Below are positions 16,170 to 25,210 of a DNA stretch of 42,707 bases, piece by piece (within the stretch, counting starts at the first letter, position 1; each line of letters begins with the position of its first letter). The stretch is from assembly GCA_913044215.1 (NCBI GenBank), contig CAJWOT010000006.1, positions 1-42,707 of the forward strand, written 5' to 3'. A program made the translations under genes and the position numbers. A model generated the notes under the pieces. The model searched no databases. It worked only from the letters and a program-made list of their open reading frames with translations, and was not told the origin of the DNA. Source of the DNA: an uncultured Rhodospirillaceae bacterium. Its GTDB lineage: Bacteria; Pseudomonadota; Alphaproteobacteria; UBA8366; GCA-2717185.

Positions 16170-18515
16170 TCAGGCCTTTGGCGCCCGCTCCAGCGCGTCA
16201 AGAACGCGCCGCGGCGTGTACGGGGTCTCGTTGAATTCCGCGCCGATCGCGGCGAAGGCATCGCTGAGCGCGTTGCCGATCGCGGCCGGCGGAGCGATGG
16301 CGCCCCCTTCGCCCATGCCTTTCAGGCCGAACCGGGTGAATGTCGCAGGCGTCACCATGTGACCGATCTTGATATCGGGGATCTCCGTCGCGCCCGGGAG
16401 CAGATAATCGGCAAAGGTCGTGGAAAGGGGTTGGCCGTTCGTGTCATAGACGCTTTCCTCGTATAGCGCAGTGCCGATACCCTGCGCGACACCGCCGACG
16501 ATCTGGCCGTCGACGATCATCGGATTGACCACGTTGCCGCAATCCTCCACTACCGCGTAATCGACCAGCTCGACCGCGCCGGAATGCGGGTCGACTGCGA
16601 CCACCGCGGCATGGGTCGCGTAGGAAAAGACGCCGGTCGACTCGTCCGGCTCGTAGGTTGCCGTCGCATCGAGCGTGGGGTCGACGCCGTCCGGCAGCCC
16701 GTCCTGGCGCAGATGGGCGATGCGGGCAAGCTCCGCGATGGGGATCGAGCCGCCGTCGCTTTGCGCTTCGCCATCGGCGAACCGCACCTGTTCGGTGGTA
16801 CACTGCAAGTGGTGGGCGGCGATGGCCGCAAGCTTCTCTCGCAGGACGATACAGGCGTTGGAGACGGCGCCACCACTCATCACCATGGAGCGCGAGGCGA
16901 AGGTCCCGAAACCGAATGGCGAGATCGCCGTGTCGCCGAACTTCACCGTGATCGCATCGGGATGGATGCTCAGCTCCTCGTGCGCGACCTGGGCCAGGGT
17001 CGTTTCCATCCCCTGGCCGTGCGAATGGATACCAACCAGCAGGACCAGCGTGCCATCCGGATTGATCCGCGCCGTCGCGCTTTCGTAACCGGGAATGATC
17101 GGCGAGCCTCGCCGGGTCCATTCCGCCGCGCCATGCGCCGTCTGTTCCGTGTAGCTCGACAGGCCGACACCCCAGACCCGGCCGTCGACCGCCGTCCCAC
17201 CTTGCTGGGCGCGAATGTCGTCATACCCCACCATTTCTGCGGCACGGCGCACGCTTTCCGGATAGTCGCCATTGTCGAACTTCATGCCGCCAACCGCCTC
17301 GTAAGGCATCTGTTCGGCCGGCACCATGTTGGCCATGCGCACGTCCAACGGGTCGCGACCGACGGCGCGGGCGACCGCGTCGATGGTGCGTTCGATGGCG
17401 AAACAGGCGCCGGGTCGGGCAACGCCGCGATAGACGCCCAGGGGCGGCTTGTTGGTCGCCACCGTCCAGGTGCGGCAGCGCATATTCTCGATATGGTAGG
17501 GGCCCGTCAGGTTTCTTGCCGCCATGCCGGTTTCCATGAATGGGCCCGAATGCCACAGCGCGTAGGCGCCGGCATTGACGGTCAGTTCCGCATCGATACC
17601 CTGGATGATCCCGTCACTGTCGGCATAGGCTGTGACCCGGTAGATATGCTCGCGCGCCTGGGGCGCGGCCATCAGGTGTTCGCGCCGGTCTTCGAGCCAG
17701 CGGACCGGTTTGCCGGTATCGAGCGCGATGGCGCAGACGACGATCTCCTCCGGCATCAACCGCGCCTTGCCGCCGAACCCGCCGCCCACATCGGGCGCGA
17801 TGATGCGCAGTTGGTGGCTCGGCAGGTTCAGCATTTGCGACAGACCGGTGCGCATCAGGTGCGGAATCTGCGTCGATAGATAGACAACCAGCTCCTCCGC
17901 CCGCGCGTCCCAATGGGCCAACACCGCCCGGGGTTCCAAGGGAGCGATGGATTGCCGATTCATTCGGTAATCTCGCGTGACCACAATTGGCGCGTCGCGC
18001 ACGCTGTCGATGTCGCCGCCGGAAATGTCCAACTGGACGTAGACATTGTCGCCCCATTCCTCATGCAGCAGGGCAGGCGGGTCTTCCCGTGCCGCCACGG
18101 GGTCATGCAGGGCGGGCAGTTCCTCGATATCCGCGATCAGCGCATCGGCCAGATCTTCCGCTTCGGCCCGGTTGGCCCCCAAGCAGGCGGCGATGCATTC
18201 GCCGGCGAAGCGGACCTTGTCCGTAGCGAGCGGATGATGGTCGGCGGGCTTGAAGCCCGGCACCGACGGTTCGACCCGGACCGGATTGACGCGCGTCAGG
18301 TCGGCCGCGGTGTAGACCCGATCCTCCATACCTTCGGGTATCTCGATCCCGCCCAGCCGGCCATGCGCGTGGGCGCTGCGCAAAAAGGCGACGTCCAGGG
18401 TTCCCGGGATATCGACGTCGGCGACGTACATTCCCTTGCCGCGCAGCAACCGCTTGTCCTCCTTGCGCGGCAGGGCGGCGCCGACCCCGAATCCTTTATC
18501 TTCGGAATTGGCCAT
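16170..18515 (-). CDS. xanthine dehydrogenase family molybdopterin-binding (large) subunit, set 2
   Basis: A 781-residue molybdenum hydroxylase large subunit. N-terminal domain about 1-120 (LPRKEDKRLLRGKGMYVADV, ending in the usual HARG-type strand AHAHGRL), then the molybdopterin domains with DVGGGFGGK, YRGVARPGACFAIER and the catalytic-glutamate segment GMGEGGAIAPP near the C-terminus. It lacks the CO-dehydrogenase active-site loop (AYRCSFR), so it is not CoxL; it should hydroxylate an organic, probably aromatic or heterocyclic, substrate. ATG at 18515, 8 bp after the ubiD-like stop. Last gene of a seven-gene operon; its likely medium and small partners are at 24210-25040 and 23737-24213. 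Confidence 0.92.
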   Translation of the reverse strand: MANSEDKGFGVGAALPRKEDKRLLRGKGMYVADVDIPGTLDVAFLRSAHAHGRLGGIEIPEGMEDRVYTAADLTRVNPVRVEPSVPGFKPADHHPLATDKVRFAGECIAACLGANRAEAEDLADALIADIEELPALHDPVAAREDPPALLHEEWGDNVYVQLDISGGDIDSVRDAPIVVTRDYRMNRQSIAPLEPRAVLAHWDARAEELVVYLSTQIPHLMRTGLSQMLNLPSHQLRIIAPDVGGGFGGKARLMPEEIVVCAIALDTGKPVRWLEDRREHLMAAPQAREHIYRVTAYADSDGIIQGIDAELTVNAGAYALWHSGPFMETGMAARNLTGPYHIENMRCRTWTVATNKPPLGVYRGVARPGACFAIERTIDAVARAVGRDPLDVRMANMVPAEQMPYEAVGGMKFDNGDYPESVRRAAEMVGYDDIRAQQGGTAVDGRVWGVGLSSYTEQTAHGAAEWTRRGSPIIPGYESATARINPDGTLVLLVGIHSHGQGMETTLAQVAHEELSIHPDAITVKFGDTAISPFGFGTFASRSMVMSGGAVSNACIVLREKLAAIAAHHLQCTTEQVRFADGEAQSDGGSIPIAELARIAHLRQDGLPDGVDPTLDATATYEPDESTGVFSYATHAAVVAVDPHSGAVELVDYAVVEDCGNVVNPMIVDGQIVGGVAQGIGTALYEESVYDTNGQPLSTTFADYLLPGATEIPDIKIGHMVTPATFTRFGLKGMGEGGAIAPPAAIGNALSDAFAAIGAEFNETPYTPRRVLDALERAPKA

Positions 18516-18523
18516 TCGATCGC

Positions 18524-19978
18524 TCACGTGCCGTCGGGCAGCACATGCGCCCATTTTTCCCGAATGCGGTCGTCGAGTTCCCGGCTGGAGCGGGCGACAA
18601 TGGGAAATTCATCCATCCGGTTCCAGGGCCGGCACGCGTCGATGACGAGGCGCGAATTGCGCTTGTCGGTATCACCGTCATAGCACATCGGGTCGAGCGA
18701 GGTGCTCCATGCTCCATCGATCTGTTCCATATCCATGCGCGGGTCGAAGCGGGTGCACATCGCCCACAGCACGTCGTTGGTGTTGGTCGGGTCGATATCG
18801 TCATCGACCACGATTACCCAGCGATTGGTGTAGCCGCCCGCATAGCATTGCGAGGCGATCAGGCCGGCCTGTTTGGAGTGACCGCCATAGCGCTGCTTGA
18901 TCGAAACGGTTAGCCACAGCCGGCTGCCACCCGCCTCGTGCGCGCAGACGCCTTTGACGTCCGGGATACCCGCCGCTTCCAGCTGATTCCACACCGCGCC
19001 GCTGCGATAGCTGCCGAGATAGTAGGTGTTGTCATTCGGCGGCACGGCGGGGATCACGCCCAGCAGAACCGGCTCGTCGCGATGCATGAAGGTCTCGATC
19101 CGGATGGCGGGCTGCATCCGTTTGCCGCCAGCATAGTAGCCCGTCCATTCGCCGAGCGGTCCTTCCTCGACCAGGTCGTCCTGGTGGATGTAGCCTTCGA
19201 AGGCGATCTCAGCGTTGGCCGGAACCGGGATGCCGGTGCGCGGCATCTCCAGGGTGCGCACGGGTTCGCCGAAGATGCCGCCAACCGCATCGTACTCGCT
19301 GACCCCCTGCGGGATCTCCAGGCCGGCGATCATCAATAGGGTCGGGTGCATGCCGGCGACGACTGCGACCGGGCAGGGTTCGCCCCTCGCATGGTACTTG
19401 TCCATGATCAGGCGGCCGTGCCGGCCCGGCGACATCATGACCGAGGCGGTCTTGGGCCCGTGCGTCTGCACACGATAGGCGCCGTAATTCACCCAGCCGT
19501 CATCCGGGTCCTTCATCACGACCATGCAGCCCGTGCCGATGAAGGGGCCGCCATCATGTTCGTGCCAGGTCGGGGTCGGGATCGAGGTGATGTCGATCGC
19601 ATCGCCCTCAACGACATTCTCCTGCAGCGCACCGGTGGCGACGGTCTCCGGCGCGAATTTCGGCGCGTGCTTCATATAGTCCCGCCACCACAGCACCAAA
19701 TCGCGTTCCGATCCGTCGGCCGGCAGACCGAGCGCGACGTTGATCCGCTGCACCGATGTCAGGACGTTGGCGAGAACCCGATGACCCTTCGGGAAGCCCG
19801 GCACCTCATCGAACAGGATCGCCGGATTGCCCATTTTCCGCTGGTAGAGATCGAGGATGCCGCCGATCTCCTCCGTTGTTTCGGCGCCGGTGATGGTCTT
19901 CAGCGCGCCTTCAGCGTCGACGGCCTCCATCCAATGCCGCAAATCCTGATCCCAGTTGCGTCCCGCGGGGTCCGCCAT
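18524..19978 (-). CDS. UbiD family decarboxylase
   Basis: UbiD enzymes use prenylated FMN for reversible (de)carboxylation of aromatic, heteroaromatic or acrylic acids. Counting from the upstream ATG at 19984, the catalytic Arg171 (VNYGAYRVQTHG) and the Glu pair Glu274/Glu279 (EEGPLGEWTGYY) are present, along with SPGRHGRLIMDKYH and the SEYDAVGGIFGEPV segment. About 484-486 residues, normal. I prefer the second ATG (19978), which is 7 bases from AGGAG; the first (19984) is only 1 base away. It sits between two Mo-hydroxylase large subunits. No UbiX-type prenyltransferase is visible in the window. Substrate unknown; HmfF for furandicarboxylate is a precedent for UbiD beside such hydroxylases. 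Confidence 0.92.
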   Translation of the reverse strand: MADPAGRNWDQDLRHWMEAVDAEGALKTITGAETTEEIGGILDLYQRKMGNPAILFDEVPGFPKGHRVLANVLTSVQRINVALGLPADGSERDLVLWWRDYMKHAPKFAPETVATGALQENVVEGDAIDITSIPTPTWHEHDGGPFIGTGCMVVMKDPDDGWVNYGAYRVQTHGPKTASVMMSPGRHGRLIMDKYHARGEPCPVAVVAGMHPTLLMIAGLEIPQGVSEYDAVGGIFGEPVRTLEMPRTGIPVPANAEIAFEGYIHQDDLVEEGPLGEWTGYYAGGKRMQPAIRIETFMHRDEPVLLGVIPAVPPNDNTYYLGSYRSGAVWNQLEAAGIPDVKGVCAHEAGGSRLWLTVSIKQRYGGHSKQAGLIASQCYAGGYTNRWVIVVDDDIDPTNTNDVLWAMCTRFDPRMDMEQIDGAWSTSLDPMCYDGDTDKRNSRLVIDACRPWNRMDEFPIVARSSRELDDRIREKWAHVLPDGT

Positions 19979-19988
19979 CGCCATTCTC

Positions 19989-22376
19989 CTAGATTTTGCC
20001 CAGCGTCCGCAGGACGACTTCGGGCGTCATCGGCTGCGCCGTGACCGCCGCGCCAAACGGGCGAAGCGCGTTGTTGACCGCACACATCACGACGCCCGGT
20101 GCCGCACCCGTGCCGGATTCGCCGGCGCCTTTCGCACCGAGCTCCGACTCGCTGGTCGGCGTTTCGACATGGGCGACCTCGATGTCCGGCATTTCCGCCG
20201 CCATCGGCGTCAGATAGTCCGCCATCGAACCGTTCAACAGCTGGGCGTTCTCGTCGTACAGACAATGCTCATACAGCGCGCCGCCCAGCCCTTGGACGCA
20301 GCCGCCGCGCACCTGCTCGTCGGCGAGGTTCGGGTTGATGAGGCGGCCGCAGTCCTCGACCACCCAATGCTTCAACAGGCGGAGGAATCCGGTGTCGGTG
20401 TCGACCTCGACATAGGCGCCGTGGATGCCGTTGGTGAAGATGTAGGGCAGTTCGGTAAGCCGGAAACGCCGTGTCGCCGACAGGGTGGGCTGGTAGTCGT
20501 TCGGCAGTTCGCCGAGCTGGAAATGACCGATGCGGCCGATTTCCGACAAAGGCACGCGAATCTCGCCGCTGCCCGCGGTGACGACATTACCACCGACGAT
20601 ATCCAGGGTTTCGGCGTCGGACTGAAGCAGAATACCGGCCATGGTCAGGATTTCGCGCCGCAAATCGCAGCTCGCCTGATAGACCGCTTCGCCGCCGATG
20701 GCGGTGGCGCGCGACGCGTAGGTGCCGCCGCCATAAGGCACCGCATCCGTGTCACCCTCGATCACCCGAATCTGGTCCAGAGGGATGCCGAGCGCGGTGG
20801 CCGCAATCTGCCCCATCACCGTATCGACTCCCTGTCCCTGGTCGGTGACGCCGACGGTGCAGATGACGCCGCCGGACGGCTCCAGCTTGACGGTGCAGGC
20901 ATCCTGCGACGCGATCGGCGCACCGCCCGACCCGTAATAACCTTGCGGGCCGGGGGCGGTGCCTTTGATGAAACCGGCGATGCCGATGCCGCGATACACG
21001 CCTTGTTTGCGCAGGGCCGCCTGTTCCCGCAGCAGTCCCTCGTAATCCATCAGGCCGATCAACTTTTCCAGGCAGGCTTCATGGGACAGATCGTTGACCG
21101 GAACGCCCGAGGGCGCGACGCCCGGATAGGCGTCGTCCGGCATCACGTTGCGGCGGCGAAATTCCACCGGGTCCATGCCCAGGGTCTCGGCCGCACGGTC
21201 GACCATGTGTTCGCCGACGGAAATGCCGATCGGATGTCCGACGGACCTGTATTGCGATGTCGGAACCTTGTTGAGATAGACCACCGTGGTCTTGGCGCGG
21301 TAATTCTCGAACTTGTAAGGCCCGGCGGTGATGTTGAGCACCTGATTGGCCTCGAACACGCTGGTCCGCGGATAGGCGGAATAGGCGCCCACACCCGCCA
21401 GATCGTCGATCTCCAGCGCCTGAATGTCGCCCGCCTTGCTGACCGCGATGCGGGCGGAGATCTGGTGTTCGCGTGCGTGGATGTCGGAGACGAAGGATTC
21501 CAGCCGGTCGGCGATGAACTTCACCGGCCGGCCCAGCTCGATGGATGCCGCGGTGGCGGCGACTTCGTCGCCGAAGGTGTGAATTTTCAGGCCAAAGGAC
21601 CCCCCGACATCCGGCGCAATGACCCGGACATTGTGCTCCGGCACGCCGAGCGTCCGGGCGAACACGGCCTGGATCATGTGCGGCACTTGGTTGCTGGTAT
21701 GGATGGTCAGCCGCTCTGTGCCGGGATCGTAATCGGCGAGCAGTGCGCGCGGCTCCAGGCTTACCGCCGTGTGCCGGCCGAAGGAGAAAGATTCCTCGAG
21801 CACGATATCGGCCGACGCGAAGGCGTCGTCGACTGTTCCCCGGTCGATCGTCTTGGTGAAGGCGAGGTTGTCGCCGAGATCGGGGTGCAGAACCGGCGTG
21901 CCCGCGTCGAGAGCGGTTTCGGCCTCGGCCGTCGGCGAGATCACCTCCCAGTCGATGACGATCTGTTCGCAGGCATCCTCCGCCAGGGCGCGGCGTTCCG
22001 CCACGACCATGACGACGGGCTCGCCCTGCCAACAGGCTCGGTCCACGGCCATGGCATATTGTGGCGCCGACTTCATGCCTTCGAAGCAGGACAAGGTGCC
22101 GATCCAGGGGCCGGTGCTGCGCTCGGCCAGTTCCGCGCCGGTCATCACCAGCACGACACCCGGCATCGCTTCGGCATCCGCCGTATCGATCTTGAGAATT
22201 CGGGCATGGGCGTACGGGCTACGTACGAAGGCCGCATGCACGGTGCGCGGTAAGGTGATGTCGTCCGTGTAGCGGCCGCGCCCGGCCACGGTGCGCCGGG
22301 CGCTGGCCCGGGAGAGCGATCGGCCGATATGGCTGTTCGGCCCCTCGAAGACGCTGGAGGCTCCACTGTCGCTCAT
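19989..22376 (-). CDS. xanthine dehydrogenase family molybdopterin-binding (large) subunit, set 1
   Basis: A 795-residue large subunit, start ATG at 22376 overlapping the small-subunit stop (ATGA). Motifs: GRGRYTDDI and SPYAHARIL at the N-terminus, DVGGSFGLK in place of the usual GGGFGGK, QYRSVGHP in place of the usual YRGAGRPE, and GAGESGTGAAP carrying the catalytic Glu. These substitutions separate it from set 2 and from CO dehydrogenase, so the two enzymes probably act on different positions or intermediates. Forms a contiguous medium-small-large set with 22858-23727 and 22373-22861. Confidence 0.92.
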   Translation of the reverse strand: MSDSGASSVFEGPNSHIGRSLSRASARRTVAGRGRYTDDITLPRTVHAAFVRSPYAHARILKIDTADAEAMPGVVLVMTGAELAERSTGPWIGTLSCFEGMKSAPQYAMAVDRACWQGEPVVMVVAERRALAEDACEQIVIDWEVISPTAEAETALDAGTPVLHPDLGDNLAFTKTIDRGTVDDAFASADIVLEESFSFGRHTAVSLEPRALLADYDPGTERLTIHTSNQVPHMIQAVFARTLGVPEHNVRVIAPDVGGSFGLKIHTFGDEVAATAASIELGRPVKFIADRLESFVSDIHAREHQISARIAVSKAGDIQALEIDDLAGVGAYSAYPRTSVFEANQVLNITAGPYKFENYRAKTTVVYLNKVPTSQYRSVGHPIGISVGEHMVDRAAETLGMDPVEFRRRNVMPDDAYPGVAPSGVPVNDLSHEACLEKLIGLMDYEGLLREQAALRKQGVYRGIGIAGFIKGTAPGPQGYYGSGGAPIASQDACTVKLEPSGGVICTVGVTDQGQGVDTVMGQIAATALGIPLDQIRVIEGDTDAVPYGGGTYASRATAIGGEAVYQASCDLRREILTMAGILLQSDAETLDIVGGNVVTAGSGEIRVPLSEIGRIGHFQLGELPNDYQPTLSATRRFRLTELPYIFTNGIHGAYVEVDTDTGFLRLLKHWVVEDCGRLINPNLADEQVRGGCVQGLGGALYEHCLYDENAQLLNGSMADYLTPMAAEMPDIEVAHVETPTSESELGAKGAGESGTGAAPGVVMCAVNNALRPFGAAVTAQPMTPEVVLRTLGKI

Positions 22377-22861
22377 GACGATTTCTCCAGGCGCTGGGTC
22401 AGGGTGGTTTCGACCGCGTCGACAATCGCGTGGTAGCCGGTGCAGCGGCAGTAGTTGCCGGAGAGAAATTCGCGAATCTCTTCGCGGGTTTTCGGCGCGG
22501 CCTCGCGCAGCAGTTCCGCTGCGGTGATCAGCATGCCGGGCGTGCAAAAACCGCATTGCAGCGCGTCGCGTTCGACGAAATTCTCCTGCAAATCGGCGAC
22601 CTCGCCGCTCGCCGTCAGCCCTTCGACCGTCTCGATGGAGGCGCCGTCGGCCTGGATGGCGAGCATCAGACAGCCCCGGACCACATCGCCATCCAAGCGC
22701 ACCGAGCAGGCGCCGCAAATCCCGTGTTCGCAGCCCAGATGGGACCCGGTCAGGCCGAGCTCGCCGCGCAGGAAATCCACCAGATGCGTGCGCGCATCGA
22801 CCAGCTTGGTGACACTCTCGCCATTCACCGTGAGCGTGATGGTCTTGGTCTCGTCGCTCAT
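22373..22861 (-). CDS. 2Fe-2S small subunit, molybdenum hydroxylase set 1
   Basis: A 162-residue two-cluster ferredoxin subunit that moves electrons from the molybdenum site to FAD. The plant-type cluster ligands are Cys44, Cys49, Cys52 and Cys64 (LGCEHGICGAC); the second cluster uses Cys103, Cys106, Cys138 and Cys140 (QCGFCTPG, NYCRCTGY). All eight are present. Overlaps both neighbours by 4 bp. Confidence 0.96.
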   Translation of the reverse strand: MSDETKTITLTVNGESVTKLVDARTHLVDFLRGELGLTGSHLGCEHGICGACSVRLDGDVVRGCLMLAIQADGASIETVEGLTASGEVADLQENFVERDALQCGFCTPGMLITAAELLREAAPKTREEIREFLSGNYCRCTGYHAIVDAVETTLTQRLEKSS

Positions 22862-23727
22862 GCCGCCCTCGCCCGTTCGATCGCCTGGTCCAGTACGCGA
22901 CCGGTTAGGACGCGCTGCAGATGCAGTTTGAAGGCGGCGCTGCCCTGCAGATTGTCCATCGGATCCAGATCTTCGGATAGGGCCGCCATCGCCGCCGACC
23001 GGCTCTCGTCCGACCAGACCTTGCCGGCGATCGCCGCCACGGCGTTCGCAGCCAGCGTCGGCCGGTCTTCGCTGGCGAAATAGACCAGCTTCGCATCCGT
23101 CACCGTTTCGCCATCGGTTTCCGCGGCGCAGGCGACCCCCGCAATGGCGAAATCCCCTTGCCGGCGGCTCAGCTCCATGAAGGCGTGCACGGTACCCGGG
23201 CGCTGGCAGGGGATGCGGATTTCGATGAGCAGCTCGTCCGGCTGCCGCTCGGTCTCGAACAGTCCCTTGAAAAAATCCGCCGCCGCGATGTCACGGCGGC
23301 CGCGCACGCTCTCGACCGTGATGGTCGCGCCGAGCGCCAGGATACAGGCGGGCAGTTCCGCGGCGGGATCGGCCAGTGCGATGCTGCCGCCGAAGGTGCC
23401 GCGGTTGCGGACGGCGACATGGGCCACATGCGGCATGGCTTCCGCGATCAGGGGCAGATGCTCGGCCACGATCGGCGACCGCTGGACCGCGGCGTGCCGG
23501 GTCAGCGCACCGATGCGCACCGCATCGTCCTCGACCGAGATACCGGCGAGGTCCTCCAGCCGATTGATATCGATGAGAAGGTCGGGCTTCGACAGCCGCA
23601 TGTTCAGGGTCGGCATCAGGCTCTGACCGCCGGCGAGGACGTTCGCGCCGTCGCCATGTTCCGCCAAAAGCGCTAACGCCTGCGCCACGCTGTCCGCGCG
23701 CGCGTAGGTCATTTTCGGCGCCTTCAT
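22858..23727 (-). CDS. FAD-binding medium subunit, molybdenum hydroxylase set 1
   Basis: A 289-residue CoxM-like flavoprotein subunit. FAD-binding signatures are LAGGQSLMPTLNMRLSKPDLLIDI and the RNRGTFGGSIALADPAAELPA segment (TIGGS-type). It passes electrons from the 2Fe-2S subunit to an acceptor. Starts 9 bp after the set 2 small-subunit stop and overlaps the following small-subunit ATG. Confidence 0.94.
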   Translation of the reverse strand: MKAPKMTYARADSVAQALALLAEHGDGANVLAGGQSLMPTLNMRLSKPDLLIDINRLEDLAGISVEDDAVRIGALTRHAAVQRSPIVAEHLPLIAEAMPHVAHVAVRNRGTFGGSIALADPAAELPACILALGATITVESVRGRRDIAAADFFKGLFETERQPDELLIEIRIPCQRPGTVHAFMELSRRQGDFAIAGVACAAETDGETVTDAKLVYFASEDRPTLAANAVAAIAGKVWSDESRSAAMAALSEDLDPMDNLQGSAAFKLHLQRVLTGRVLDQAIERARAA

Positions 23728-23736
23728 AACCCCCCT

Positions 23737-24213
23737 CTATTCGTTTTTGGCCCGGCGGTCATGCAACACCGCCATGATGGCGCGGACGATGCCGGCATAA
23801 CCGGTGCAGCGGCAGATGTTACCCGCCAGTTCGAGACGCACCCGGTCTTCATCCGCGTCCGGCAACCGGGTCACGATATCGCGTGCGGTAAACAGCATCG
23901 CTGGAGTGCAATAGCCGCATTGCAGCCCATGATGCGCGGTGAACGAAGCCTGCAGCGCCACGATGACCGGGTCTGTGTCGCTACCTTCGATGGTCTGAAT
24001 ATGGGCGCCGTCGCAGCTGACCGCGTAAAGAATGCACGACCGCACCGGCTCGCCGTCGACCATGATCGTGCACGCGCCGCAGACCCCATGCTCGCAGCCG
24101 AGATGGATGCCGGTCAGCCGCCGCTGTTCGCGCAGGAAATCGGCGAGCGTCGTTCGCGGTTCGACGGTCGCAGTGATCGACTCACCGTTGATCGTGAGAG
24201 TCGTTTCCATCAT
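23737..24213 (-). CDS. 2Fe-2S small subunit, molybdenum hydroxylase set 2
   Basis: A 158-residue paralogue of the set 1 small subunit. Cluster ligands Cys40, Cys45, Cys48, Cys60 (LGCEHGVCGAC) and Cys99, Cys102, Cys134, Cys136 (QCGYCTPA, NICRCTGY) are all present. ATG at 24213 overlaps the medium-subunit stop. I assign it to the large subunit at 16170-18515 by elimination. Confidence 0.95.
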   Translation of the reverse strand: MMETTLTINGESITATVEPRTTLADFLREQRRLTGIHLGCEHGVCGACTIMVDGEPVRSCILYAVSCDGAHIQTIEGSDTDPVIVALQASFTAHHGLQCGYCTPAMLFTARDIVTRLPDADEDRVRLELAGNICRCTGYAGIVRAIMAVLHDRRAKNE

Positions 24214-25040
24214 GCGCCGTAGGCCTGCGCGACAGCGCGGTGCAGTGCTACCGCGTGCATTCGCAGCTTGAAGGGGTCGAATGTCTCACCGGTTTCCGTC
24301 AGCGCCATGCGCGCGGCATCAAGATCGAACTTGGCGCCATCGTTCTGCGCGATTGCGGCCGCGGCGGTATCGAGCTGCAGCGGCGCATCCTCGGTTGCCG
24401 CGAGAACCAGCCGGGCGATGCCGGATTCGGGATCGCAGACATAGGCGCCGATCGATTCCGCGAATTCCCCGGGTTTGCGGCAGATCTTGTGATAGCCCCA
24501 GCGAGCCGAGCCGGAGAGGGCGGGCACGCGGACTCCGCGCACGATTTCATCTTCTTCGAGGGCTACGGTGAATGCGCCGAGCTGAAACGTATCGATCGCA
24601 GCCTCCCGTGTGCCCGCCGGTCCGTCGATGACGATCTGCGCGCCCAGCGCCCGTAGCGCCGCCGGCCAGTCGCCGGCCGGATCCGCATGGACGAGGCTGC
24701 CACCGATGGTGCCGCGGTTGCGCACGGCGCGATAGGCGATTCCGGCGGCGACATGCTGGATCATGCCACGAGTCACGTCGGGCAGGATGCCGTCTTCGAT
24801 AGCGGCGTGTGTCACCAGTGCGCCGACGAACAGATGGTCGGGTGCTTGCGTCACGGCCTTCAAAGCGTCGAGGGCTCGGATGTCGATCAGCCGGTCCGGC
24901 CGCGCCAGGCGCAGATTCATCATCGGGCCGAGCGACTGGCTGCCCGCCAGGACCTTACTGTCGCCGTCTTCCGCTGTCAGCACGGACAGGGCTTCGGCCA
25001 CATCGTTCGTTTTCGTGTAGTCGAACTTCGCCGCTTTCAT
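24210..25040 (-). CDS. FAD-binding medium subunit, molybdenum hydroxylase set 2
   Basis: First gene of the leftward operon, 276 residues from ATG 25040 (MKAAKFDYTKTNDVAEALSVL). FAD motifs LAGSQSLGPMMNLRLARPDRLIDI and RNRGTIGGSLVHADPAGDWPA. The longer open frame upstream to 25130 crosses the promoter region and has no family similarity, so it is rejected as the start. Divergent from the CaiB gene. Confidence 0.93.
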   Translation of the reverse strand: MKAAKFDYTKTNDVAEALSVLTAEDGDSKVLAGSQSLGPMMNLRLARPDRLIDIRALDALKAVTQAPDHLFVGALVTHAAIEDGILPDVTRGMIQHVAAGIAYRAVRNRGTIGGSLVHADPAGDWPAALRALGAQIVIDGPAGTREAAIDTFQLGAFTVALEEDEIVRGVRVPALSGSARWGYHKICRKPGEFAESIGAYVCDPESGIARLVLAATEDAPLQLDTAAAAIAQNDGAKFDLDAARMALTETGETFDPFKLRMHAVALHRAVAQAYGA

Positions 25041-25073
25041 CGCGCTGTGCCGCACTTGCCCCGTCAGCTTCCA

Positions 25074-25094
25074 ACCATAACCGCATGCTATGGT
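25074..25094. promoter_or_regulatory. candidate operator in the divergent Mo-hydroxylase/caiB promoter
   Basis: ACCATA-N9-TATGGT, a 21-bp dyad centred 44 bp upstream of the medium-subunit ATG and about 127 bp upstream of the CaiB TTG, with GCATGC inside the spacer. Placement suits a regulator of both operons; no regulator gene lies beside it and its identity is unknown. Confidence 0.4.
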
Positions 25095-25210
25095 ATCGGA
25101 GGAAGAGACCGCAATGGTGAGCGGTGGCACGGTCGACTTATTTGGACGGGTGTAAAGCGCAGCCTAGTATACCGGCGCCCCTCCTTCCGGTTTCCAAAAA
25201 GGCTGCGCCG

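Noticed and set aside
19956-22253. 765-codon plus-strand open frame opposite large subunit 1
   Set aside because: Same antisense GC effect; no ribosome site and no domain content. The minus-strand molybdenum hydroxylase is unambiguous.
16170-25040. Carbon monoxide dehydrogenase (coxMSL)
   Set aside because: Subunit order resembles cox, but neither large subunit has the YRCSFR active-site loop of CoxL; both are general XDH-family hydroxylases.
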